A stretch of DNA of 64,000 nt, taken from the NCBI GenBank assembly GCA_013360445.1, contig JABWBP010000029.1, positions 16,636-80,635 of the forward strand, written 5' to 3'. The translations under genes were made by a program, and so were the position numbers. The DNA is from Calditrichaceae bacterium. GTDB lineage: Bacteria > Calditrichota > Calditrichia > RBG-13-44-9 > J075. Under the pieces are notes generated by a model. It worked only from the letters and a program-made list of their open reading frames with translations, was not told the origin of the DNA and ran no database searches. Every line of letters starts with the position of its first letter. Position 1 is the first letter of the stretch. Shown piece after piece: positions 9,355-16,541 of the stretch.

Positions 9355-12300
9355 TCATATCTCCGACTCCACTTTCGGTTTTTCGAACCAGGCGTACAAC
9401 GTCGGCAGCACCACCAGCGTCAAAAGCGTGGAGGTGATCAGGCCGCCGATGACCACAGTTGCCAGGGGGCGCTGAATTTCCGAGCCGGGGCCAGTGGCGA
9501 AGAGCAGCGGAATCAAACCGAGCATGGCCACCAGGGCGGTCATCAGCACCGGGCGCAGGCGCAGCTCGCAGCCGGTCAGCACCGCCTCTTCCAGCGGCCG
9601 GCCTTCTTCCCGCAGCTTGTTGAAATAGGACACCAGCACCAGGCCGTTGAGCACCGCCACGCCGAAGAGCGCGATGAATCCCAGCGAGGCCGGCACGCTG
9701 AGATATTGCCCGGAAATGAACAATCCCACGATGCCGCCGATGAGCGCGAAGGGTAAATTCATGATGATCAGCCCGGCCTGCCGCAGCGAGCCGAAGCTGG
9801 AATAGAGCAAAAAGAAAATCAGCGCGATGGTGAGGGGCACGATGATGGCAAGGCGCTGCATGGCGCGCTGCTGGTTCTCGAACGCCCCGCCCCAGGTGAT
9901 GAAGTAGCCGGGGGGCAGCGCCACGCCCTGGCGAATTTTCTGCTGCGCCTCGGCCACAAAGCCGCCGATATCGCGGCCCTCGACGTTGCACTCCACCACC
10001 AGGCGGCGCTTTACGTCCTCGCGGCTGATCTGCACCGGGCCTTCCACCAGCGAAAGCTTCGCCAATTGCGCCAGGGGAAGGCGCGAGCCTTCCGGGGTAT
10101 CGACCAGAATGTTGCCGATGCTTTCCAGATCATTGCGCCGGTTTTCCGGAAAGCGCACCAGCACCCCGAAGCGCCGTTCGCCTTCAAAAACATCCGCGGC
10201 AACTTTTCCGCCCACCGCGGTTTCGATGATTTCCTGAATGTCCGCCACGTTGATCCCGTAGCGCGCAATTTTGGGGCGGTCGATCTCGATGGTGAAATAG
10301 GGCTGGCCGGAAACCTGCTCCGCCCGCACGTCCGCCGCGCCGCGCACCCCCGCCAGCACTTTGGCGATTTCATCGCCTTTGGCTTTGAGCGCCTCCATGT
10401 CTTCGCCAAAAATTTTGATGGCGATCTGCGATTTGACGCCGGAGATCAGCTCATCGACGCGCAGCGCAATCGGCTGGGTGATGTTGAAGGCCACGCCGGG
10501 AATTTTTTCCAGGCGCTCGCGCATCTTTTCCACCAACTCCTCTTTGGTTTTCGCGGTCGTCCATTCGCTGCGCGGCTTGAGCACCACGATGGGGTCGCTC
10601 AGGTTCGGCCCCATCGGATCGGTGGCGATTTCCGCGGTGCCGATTTTCGAGACCACGGTTTCTACTTCCGGGAATTCCATCAGGGTTTGCTGCACCACCT
10701 TTTCGATTTCTACGGACTGCGGCAGCGAGATGCTCGGCAGGCGCAGCACTTGCGGCGTCAGCGAACCTTCGTCGAGGCTCGGAATAAATTCCGTGCCGAG
10801 AAAAGGCAGCAGCGCCAGGCTGGCAACCAGAATCGCCGAAACTCCCGCGACCACGGTTTTCTTGCGCCGCAGCGCCCGGCGCAGCGCCGGCAGATAAATT
10901 ATTTTCACGCCTTTGACGATGAAGCTTTCCTTTTCGGTTTCCGGCTTCAAAAGGAACAAACAAATCACCGGGATCACGAAGATCGACAACAGCAGCGAGG
11001 CGAACAACGCGATGCTGATGGTGAGAGCGAGCGGCGCGAACATTTTGCCTTCCAAGCCTTGCAGCGTCATGATGGGAAGAAAGGTGATGGCGATGATCAG
11101 CTCCCCGAACAGGCTGGGCTTTCGCACCTCCAGCACCGACTCAAGCACGCTGTGCAGCTTGTGCTCGCCCGCGCCTTTTTCGGAGAGATGGCGCTGTACG
11201 TTTTCCACTTGAATGATCGCCGCATCGATGATCATGCCGATGGAGATGGCCAGGCCGCCTAACGTCATCAAATTCGCCGAGAGGCCAACCGATTTCATAA
11301 TAATGAAGGTGCAGAGCATTGCCAACGGGAGGGTGAGCGCCACCACCACTGCGCCGCGCACGCTGCGCAAAAACAGGTAGAGCACGATGATCACTAACAG
11401 CACGCCTTCTTCCAACGCTTTGGTGACGGTGCGAATGCAGGCCTGCACCAAATCGGTGCGGTCGTAAAACGCTTTAATCTCCACGCCGCCGGGGAGAATT
11501 TTCTGCTCGTTGATGCCACTGACTTTTTCCTTGACGCGGGCCGCCACGTCACGGCCGGAACCGCCGCGAATCATCATCACAATGCCGACTACCGCCTCGC
11601 CTTTGCCGTCTTTGACGCTCGCGCCCTGCCGCACTTCCGGGCCGACCACTACCTCCGCCACGTTGCCCACATAGATCGGCACGCCCTCGTGCGCGGCGAC
11701 CACGATGTTGCGAATATCCTCAATCGTTTGAATCAGGCCGATGCCGCGCACCACGTATTGCTCCGCGCTGTGGGTGAGAACACCGCCGCCGGCGTTGGCG
11801 TTGTTGGCGGCAATCGCCTCGAAAACTTCCCGCAGCGAGATTTTGTATTTGAACAGCAGATCGGGATCGACCAGCACCTGATACTGCTTGACGAAGCCGC
11901 CGAACGAATTCACGTCCGCCACGCCGGGCACGGTTCTGAGCAGCGGCCGCACGATCCAGTCCTGCATGGTGCGCAGGTCGATGAGTTGCTCCTGGCTTAG
12001 TTGCTCGCCGTCCGTTGCGGGCGGCTCCAGGGTGTATTGATAAATTTCGCCAAGGCCGGTGGTCACCGGGCCGAGGGAAGTTTCCACGCCTTCCGGCAAT
12101 TTTTCTTTGGCCTCGATCAAACGCTCCAGCACCAACTGCCGCGCGAAATAAATATCCACATTATCTTCGAACACCACGGTTACAATGGACAGGCCGAATT
12201 TGGAGAGCGAGCGCAATTCGGTGAGGTCCGGCAGGCCGCTCATGGTGACCTCGACGGGAAAGGTGATGAATTTTTCCACCTCCACCGGGGAGCGCCCGGG

Positions 12301-12459
12301 CGCCTTGCTGATGACCTGCACCTGCACGTTGGTGACGTCCGGAAAAGCGTCGATGGGAATTTGCAGCCAGGCATTAATACCCACCCCGCTGAGCAGGAGG
12401 GTGAGAATTAAAATCAGTACGCGATTGCGCAGGGAGAAGGAGATGAGTTTGTCGATCAT
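9355..12459 (-). CDS. CusA/CzcA family heavy-metal efflux RND permease
   Basis: 1034 residues, full length; ATG at 12459 with AAGGG 7 bases upstream. An inner-membrane, proton-driven trimeric pump that takes metal from the periplasm or membrane to the outer-membrane channel. The N-terminus (RNRVLILILTLLLSGVG, IPIDAFPDVTNVQVQV), the NANAGGGVL periplasmic segment and the two repeated halves with six helices each are typical of the HME-RND group. The fourth-helix region reads SIGMIIDAAIIQVEN, closer to the DAAI form of CusA-like pumps than the DFG-DGA form of CzcA-like pumps, so divalent versus monovalent specificity stays open. Genes for the adaptor and outer-membrane factor lie upstream in the same direction, separated by a transposase gene. 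Confidence 0.95.
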   Translation of the reverse strand: MIDKLISFSLRNRVLILILTLLLSGVGINAWLQIPIDAFPDVTNVQVQVISKAPGRSPVEVEKFITFPVEVTMSGLPDLTELRSLSKFGLSIVTVVFEDNVDIYFARQLVLERLIEAKEKLPEGVETSLGPVTTGLGEIYQYTLEPPATDGEQLSQEQLIDLRTMQDWIVRPLLRTVPGVADVNSFGGFVKQYQVLVDPDLLFKYKISLREVFEAIAANNANAGGGVLTHSAEQYVVRGIGLIQTIEDIRNIVVAAHEGVPIYVGNVAEVVVGPEVRQGASVKDGKGEAVVGIVMMIRGGSGRDVAARVKEKVSGINEQKILPGGVEIKAFYDRTDLVQACIRTVTKALEEGVLLVIIVLYLFLRSVRGAVVVALTLPLAMLCTFIIMKSVGLSANLMTLGGLAISIGMIIDAAIIQVENVQRHLSEKGAGEHKLHSVLESVLEVRKPSLFGELIIAITFLPIMTLQGLEGKMFAPLALTISIALFASLLLSIFVIPVICLFLLKPETEKESFIVKGVKIIYLPALRRALRRKKTVVAGVSAILVASLALLPFLGTEFIPSLDEGSLTPQVLRLPSISLPQSVEIEKVVQQTLMEFPEVETVVSKIGTAEIATDPMGPNLSDPIVVLKPRSEWTTAKTKEELVEKMRERLEKIPGVAFNITQPIALRVDELISGVKSQIAIKIFGEDMEALKAKGDEIAKVLAGVRGAADVRAEQVSGQPYFTIEIDRPKIARYGINVADIQEIIETAVGGKVAADVFEGERRFGVLVRFPENRRNDLESIGNILVDTPEGSRLPLAQLAKLSLVEGPVQISREDVKRRLVVECNVEGRDIGGFVAEAQQKIRQGVALPPGYFITWGGAFENQQRAMQRLAIIVPLTIALIFFLLYSSFGSLRQAGLIIMNLPFALIGGIVGLFISGQYLSVPASLGFIALFGVAVLNGLVLVSYFNKLREEGRPLEEAVLTGCELRLRPVLMTALVAMLGLIPLLFATGPGSEIQRPLATVVIGGLITSTLLTLVVLPTLYAWFEKPKVESEI

Positions 12460-12481
12460 GGATTACCCTTAATAAATGTTA

Positions 12482-12543
12482 GTAGTAGCTCCTTCAGGAG
12501 CCAGCAAAATGTGCCTGCAAAATGTGCCTGAAGGCACTACTAC
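12482..12543. repeat. GTAG-type REP pair 3' of the RAYT gene
   Basis: 12482-12501 is GTAG-TAG followed by a GCTCC-TTCA-GGAGC hairpin. 12524-12543 read on the minus strand is GTAG-TAG followed by GTGCC-TTCA-GGCAC. The two face away from each other with GTAG heads outward and about 22 bases between, the layout of a bacterial interspersed mosaic element. It lies 19 bases from the stop codon of the transposase gene. Confidence 0.85.
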
Positions 12544-12561
12544 GATCATTTTTAATAGTCT

Positions 12562-13164
12562 TTAAAATAAATCCCACTTCTCACCATAATTTTTGAGGGG
12601 ATATTTTTTCCAAATCTCAACCAACCAGTCACGTCCTTCCTCCTCTAAATACCAATGAAAGCTGGACCACTCCCACTCGCCCATCCGTTTGGTATAGCCA
12701 TGCTTTACCGGGTTGTAATGGATATAATTCAGCGTGGTATAATAATGAACTTCATCCCGAATCATGCGATCACTAAATTTATACCATACCGTTCGTCGCC
12801 CGGTTTGGCCGTCTTCCAAATTCCATTGGCGCGAGGTGGCGCCATGCAGGCGGTTGAATAACAGAGGAAGTTTAGCGAAAACCGGCACATAAGCCAGAGT
12901 ATGATAGTGATTTGCCAGAAATACCCATCCTGCAACTTCAATTTCGAATTCTTTGAATTTTTCTAATGCGCGTTTCTGAAATTCTGTGCGCCGCCCGGCG
13001 CTGGCCATAATGTGGCGATGTTCGTAGTTAGCCGCCGTAAGCAGATAGTAAGTTTTCTCCTGGAAAGGGTGCGGCGGCGCATGTAATGGATAACCTTTAG
13101 CGGCGCGCGCACGAAGAACGGCTTCGCGTTGCTCCGGCGTCATGCGGCGGTACTCGTAAGGCAT
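12562..13164 (-). CDS. REP-associated tyrosine transposase (RAYT, Y1/HUH superfamily)
   Basis: 200 residues; ATG at 13164 with GGGAG 8 bases upstream. Y1 transposase fold: HUH motif NHYH at residues 85-88 (metal-binding histidines H86 and H88) and the C-terminal YIHYNPVKHG segment (147-156), where RAYT proteins keep the catalytic tyrosine region; Y147 is the likely nucleophile. RAYTs are single-domain relatives of IS200/IS605 TnpA that recognise and cleave REP palindromes having a GTAG/GGAG head. Here matching REPs lie on both sides (12482-12543 and 13201-13300), which strongly supports the call. The gene is inserted, in the same orientation, between the adaptor and pump genes of a metal-efflux operon, so it may be carried on that transcript. 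Confidence 0.9.
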   Translation of the reverse strand: MPYEYRRMTPEQREAVLRARAAKGYPLHAPPHPFQEKTYYLLTAANYEHRHIMASAGRRTEFQKRALEKFKEFEIEVAGWVFLANHYHTLAYVPVFAKLPLLFNRLHGATSRQWNLEDGQTGRRTVWYKFSDRMIRDEVHYYTTLNYIHYNPVKHGYTKRMGEWEWSSFHWYLEEEGRDWLVEIWKKYPLKNYGEKWDLF

Positions 13165-13200
13165 GATAATGCTCCCAGGTTTGTAATGTTTAGAATTTAG

Positions 13201-13300
13201 CGCCTGAAGGCGCTATTACTATTAAATTTGTGGCGCTATTACTATTAAATTTGCGGCGCTATTACTATTAAATTTGCGGCGCTATTACTATTAAAATTTA
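13201..13300. repeat. REP half plus four 23-bp tandem copies 5' of the RAYT gene
   Basis: 13200-13223 read on the minus strand is GTAATAG followed by CGCC-TTCA-GGCG, a GTAG-type REP with one head change. Its outer half (GGCGCTATTACTATTAAATT) is then repeated at exactly 23-bp period: 13209-13231, 13232-13254, 13255-13277, 13278-13300, almost identical. The array ends two bases before the stop codon of the adaptor gene. There are no unique spacers, so this is not a CRISPR array. Confidence 0.9.
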
Positions 13301-13301
13301 C

Positions 13302-14435
13302 TTAATGCGCGTGGCCTTCCTCCAAACCTTCTTTCGCCAATTCGGATTTCAGGATAAACGCGCCCTCCGTTACAACGCTGTCGCCCATGGCCAGCCCCTC
13401 CGGAATGGCGATGAAGCCATCCATCTTTAGACCGGTGCGAACCTCGCGTTTCTGGAAACCGCCTTCCCCATGCGGCAGGAACACAAAACGCTGCTCGCCT
13501 TCGGACTGCACCGCGCTTTCGGGCACGGCGATAACCTCGGCGGCCGCGCCGCCTGGCAGGTTCACGGTCGCAAACATTTGCGGCTTCAGCCTGCCGGAGG
13601 GATTTTCAACTTCGATGCGCGCCTTGACGGTGCGGGTGGTTTCGTCGAGCACGTCGAATATGGTGGTGAGACGGCCGGGAAATTTTTCCCCGGGATAAGC
13701 CGCCACTTCAATTTCTGCGCGGAGCCCGGGCTTGATGTTAGCCAGGTCTTTCTCGTAAATATCCGCCAGCACCCAGAGGCTGGAAATATCGGCGAGGTGA
13801 AATAATCCTCCGCCCACTTCCACAAAGTGGCCGAGAATTTCGCTGGCCTCGATAACCGTGCCGGCAAACGGCGCGCGAATTTCCAGAAAGGTTTTGGGCA
13901 CGTGGGTGTCGGCAATTTCCTCCAGGTCTTTTTCCGTCGCGCCCATCACCAGCAGCTTGCGCCGCGCCGATTCATAAATGGCGCGGGCGGTAGGAAGCTC
14001 CGAGGAATCCTGGCGCGCCGCCGCCAATTTCAATCGCTCTTCTGCCTGAACGAATTCCGCTTGCGCCGCCAGGTAATCCTGGCTGTAAATCGTCGCTAAC
14101 AGCGCGTCTTTTTGCACCCGCTCGCCTAAAAAAGCATAGACCTGCTCCACGCGACCGGGCACGCGCGCGGTGAGGTGCGCCAGCCGACGCTCGTTGAGCA
14201 CCACGCGACCGGGCGCGGAAATCGTCTGCTGCAGCGAGCGCATTGTCACGGGTTCGATTTTGACGCCGGCTTTCTGCTGCTGTTCGGCGTCGAGGCGGAC
14301 AATATTTTCCTCACCACTATGTCCGGATGATTCTGCATGGACATCTTTGGCCGATTCTTCGGTGTTGTGTTTCTCGCCGCAGGCAAACAGCGCGACAGCG
14401 AGGAGTAAAACGAAACAAGTTTTGAGAAATTGCAT
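13302..14435 (-). CDS. Efflux RND periplasmic adaptor lipoprotein (CusB/CzcB-like)
   Basis: 377 residues from ATG 14435; an in-frame start 13 codons upstream exists, but 14435 has GGAG 8 bases before it and places a lipoprotein signal at the N-terminus (LLLAVALFAC, lipobox FAC). Membrane-fusion protein: barrel-sandwich halves (ISAPGRVVLNERRLAHLTARVPGRVEQV ... EIRAPFAGTVIEASE) surround a coiled-coil hairpin (LAAQAEFVQAEERLKLA...), followed by beta-barrel and membrane-proximal domains. It links the RND pump to the outer-membrane factor. The C-terminal EEGHAH and an acidic/His-rich segment after the lipobox (HNTEESAKDVHAESSGHSGEE) could bind metal. It follows the outer-membrane factor gene with a 92-base gap containing two REP-like hairpins. 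Confidence 0.92.
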   Translation of the reverse strand: MQFLKTCFVLLLAVALFACGEKHNTEESAKDVHAESSGHSGEENIVRLDAEQQQKAGVKIEPVTMRSLQQTISAPGRVVLNERRLAHLTARVPGRVEQVYAFLGERVQKDALLATIYSQDYLAAQAEFVQAEERLKLAAARQDSSELPTARAIYESARRKLLVMGATEKDLEEIADTHVPKTFLEIRAPFAGTVIEASEILGHFVEVGGGLFHLADISSLWVLADIYEKDLANIKPGLRAEIEVAAYPGEKFPGRLTTIFDVLDETTRTVKARIEVENPSGRLKPQMFATVNLPGGAAAEVIAVPESAVQSEGEQRFVFLPHGEGGFQKREVRTGLKMDGFIAIPEGLAMGDSVVTEGAFILKSELAKEGLEEGHAH

Positions 14436-14463
14436 TTTACATGCTCCAACGAATAAAGTTGAA

Positions 14464-14520
14464 CCGGAGCGCAATGTTTTAGCATTGCACGAGGTGCAAA
14501 ACTGAAGTTTTGCACTCCGG
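14464..14520. repeat. REP-like palindrome pair (GGAG heads) between efflux genes
   Basis: Forward unit: CCGGAG (14464-14469) then GCAATG-TTTTAG-CATTGC. Reverse unit 14494-14520: read on the minus strand CCGGAG, then TGCAAAAC-TTCA-GTTTTGCA. Heads point outward, as in the RAYT-flanking pair. Such hairpins may set relative expression of the two flanking genes. Confidence 0.75.
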
Positions 14521-14527
14521 GTTACGG

Positions 14528-15808
14528 TTACAAAGCCGTTTCGCCGGCCACTTCTAAATCGGCCAGCGCCACGTGGTAGTTGTATAACGCGCGGTAATAT
14601 TCCGCCCTGGTTTCCGTGTAGGTGCGGTAGATGTCGATCAAATTCAGGGCGTCGATCTGTTCGGTTTGATAATGTGAAATGCCGCTGCGCAGCTCGTCTT
14701 CCACGTCGCGCAGCAAGGTTTCTTCAAAGAGCCGCACTTGCTCTTCCGCGGCCTTCACGCTGCGATGGGCGTTCTCAATCGCGGTGGTCAGGTTGCGGTC
14801 AACGGCTTCGCGCTGAATTTGCGCCAGATCGAAAGAAGCGCGCGCTTCTTCGGCCTGGCCGCGCGGGCCTTTCCAAAACCACAGCGGAATGGAAACGCCC
14901 ACATCGATGCCCCACAGGTTGCTCACCGTGCTGCCAAAAGGATTTTCGGCGGTAAAAGGCGGCTGGCCGTCGCGCTTTTGATGGAACAATCCGACGGTAA
15001 AATCCGGCAAATAACTTTTCTGCGCCAGCCGCATCTGGGCGCGACCGCGCTGAACCAGCGTTTCGCTCAAGCGCCGCGCCGCGCTGGCCTGGCGCAGTTC
15101 ATTCACCGCCATCTCCACGGTTTTGGTAAAGGGCTGGTAGGAAAAGTCCTCCCCCAGCGCCAGCGGAGTAGAACCGGGCCGGCCCAGCAGCCGGTTCAAT
15201 TCCGCCAGGGCGTTTTGCGCATCCCGGCGCGCCGCGATCAGCTCATTATTGATTTTCGCCAACTCGGTTTTGGCGCGCAGCACTTCTAAAAACGGCACCT
15301 TCTGCGCCTGGTAGCGCACCGTGGCGGCCTCGCGGAATTGCTGCAACAAATCGGCAATCGCCTCGAAATTGACGACTAATTTCCGGTTCAGCCAGGCCTG
15401 GTAGTAAGCGCGTTTTACCTCCGCGCCCACCAGAATTTTGATGCGCTGCAAACTCTCTTCAGAGTATCGGGTTTCGATTCTGGCCACCCTCCCGCGCGCT
15501 CCCCGTTTGCCGGGAAATTCCAGGGGCTGCACCAGGCCGATGTTGCGCTCCCCGGCTTTGGTAATGTCGAAATTCGAGGGCGTCTCATCCCAATTAATGC
15601 TGAATTCGAGATTGGGAAACGCCTCCGCCTGCAAGATGCGCGCGCTTGCGGCATCCACTTCCTTCTGCGCCGCCAGCACTTGCGGATTGTTGGCCAGGGC
15701 CAGATCAATCGCCTGCTGTAAAGACAAATTCTCCTGCGCGCCGCTGCTGTTCATAAAAAATAACAGAAAAAACAGCACCGCCCCGCAGGAACGCAAGAAT
15801 AGGGACAT
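14528..15808 (-). CDS. TolC-family outer-membrane metal efflux protein (CzcC-like)
   Basis: 426 residues; ATG at 15808 with AAAGGAA 7 bases upstream. Signal peptide LFFLLFFMNSSGA, then two internally similar OEP repeats (LSLQQAIDLALANNPQVLAAQKEVDAASARILQAEAFPNLEFS; second half AARRLSETLVQRGRAQMRLAQKSYLPDFTVGLFHQ), giving the long alpha-helical tunnel and beta-barrel of TolC-type trimers. It provides the exit duct for the RND pump encoded downstream. Gene order (outer-membrane factor, adaptor, pump) is the usual czcCBA order. Confidence 0.92.
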   Translation of the reverse strand: MSLFLRSCGAVLFFLLFFMNSSGAQENLSLQQAIDLALANNPQVLAAQKEVDAASARILQAEAFPNLEFSINWDETPSNFDITKAGERNIGLVQPLEFPGKRGARGRVARIETRYSEESLQRIKILVGAEVKRAYYQAWLNRKLVVNFEAIADLLQQFREAATVRYQAQKVPFLEVLRAKTELAKINNELIAARRDAQNALAELNRLLGRPGSTPLALGEDFSYQPFTKTVEMAVNELRQASAARRLSETLVQRGRAQMRLAQKSYLPDFTVGLFHQKRDGQPPFTAENPFGSTVSNLWGIDVGVSIPLWFWKGPRGQAEEARASFDLAQIQREAVDRNLTTAIENAHRSVKAAEEQVRLFEETLLRDVEDELRSGISHYQTEQIDALNLIDIYRTYTETRAEYYRALYNYHVALADLEVAGETAL

Positions 15809-15918
15809 ATTCCGGTTCCTTTCTAAAATCAGAACTGAATTTTATGAGTTTGAGTCAGGGCAATTCAAAAATAGACTTTATGGGAATTATTCCCAACTAT
15901 GTCTAATATTTCAGGGGG

Positions 15919-16266
15919 TTACGCGGAGGGAGGGCGATCGATATTATAAACCGGGGTGGAAGGGAAATGGGGAGATTCATGGGGGTAATAAGCGGCAGAG
16001 TAGCATGGGACAACGTACGGGGTTAAATTGGGCAGGTGGATTAATTGGTGGCAGAAGCACTGGCAGTTATCATTTGAACCGCCATCGGAGGCCGGGGCTG
16101 GCGTGGTATGTTTGCCCAGTAAGCTGCAAACCAGGGTGGCGCAATCGTTATCCGGGCCGCCTTGCAGGCAATCGGCATCGCCGCAGAAGACCAGACCGAA
16201 CACCTGGCCGAGCAGGGTAATGACTGCCAAAAAGTGATAGACTTTTCGCCAACTTATAAAATTCAT
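15919..16266 (-). CDS. Cys-rich exported peptide heading the metal-efflux operon
   Basis: 115 residues; ATG at 16266, ribosome site weak. An N-terminal hydrophobic segment (FLAVITLLGQVFGLVFC) is followed by eight cysteines (28, 33, 42, 47, 68, 70, 72, 88), including a tight CQCFCH cluster and nearby H77, then a Pro/Tyr-rich tail. Small Cys-rich exported proteins in front of RND metal-efflux genes are known in Bacteroidetes-like genomes, where they are thought to bind metal, but I cannot assign a named family. It lies 110 bases upstream of the outer-membrane factor gene on the same strand. Role as periplasmic metal sensor or chaperone is inference. Confidence 0.65.
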   Translation of the reverse strand: MNFISWRKVYHFLAVITLLGQVFGLVFCGDADCLQGGPDNDCATLVCSLLGKHTTPAPASDGGSNDNCQCFCHQLIHLPNLTPYVVPCYSAAYYPHESPHFPSTPVYNIDRPPSA

Positions 16267-16372
16267 GGTTCAATAATCGGATAAAAGCCTTCCGAATACA
16301 AGAAGATTTTTTACAGGCGCAAGAGATTCTTTACAAACGCTGCTTTTTCACCTGAAAAGCTTCAAAACATGA

Positions 16373-16400
16373 CAAAAATCATGTTTGAACATGATTTTTG
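16373..16400. promoter_or_regulatory. Perfect 13-bp inverted repeat in the divergent promoter region
   Basis: CAAAAATCATGTT, two bases (TG), then AACATGATTTTTG. It lies 107 bases upstream of the Cys-rich peptide gene (minus) and 142 bases upstream of the oxidoreductase alpha gene (plus), in an AT-rich 275-base gap. Symmetry and location suit a dimeric repressor operator, for example for a metal-responsive regulator, but no regulator gene is adjacent. Confidence 0.5.
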
Positions 16401-16489
16401 TAAGTGATCTTTTCGATCAAAAGTATTAACTTGTACTTCGAGCGGTTAAAAACTGAACTTTGTTAGTTTTGAGGTATGGGAAAACAAGC

Positions 16490-16519
16490 TTTACACCTTA
16501 TACTTTTGATACTTATATT
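16490..16519 (+). promoter_or_regulatory. Possible sigma70-like promoter for the oxidoreductase operon
   Basis: TTTACA at 16490-16495 and TATATT at 16514-16519 with an 18-base spacer, 22 bases before the ATG at 16542. An AGGAAGGAAAA ribosome site follows. The leader would be very short, so this is only a candidate. Confidence 0.3.
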
Positions 16520-16541
16520 TCAATCAGGAAGGAAAATTTGA

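Noticed and set aside
10066..11262. 398-residue plus-strand frame opposite the RND pump gene
   Set aside because: Arg/His/Gln-rich mirror of a well-conserved pump gene with no motif of its own.
13209..13300. CRISPR-like array
   Set aside because: The 23-bp units abut directly with no unique spacers and are halves of a REP palindrome.
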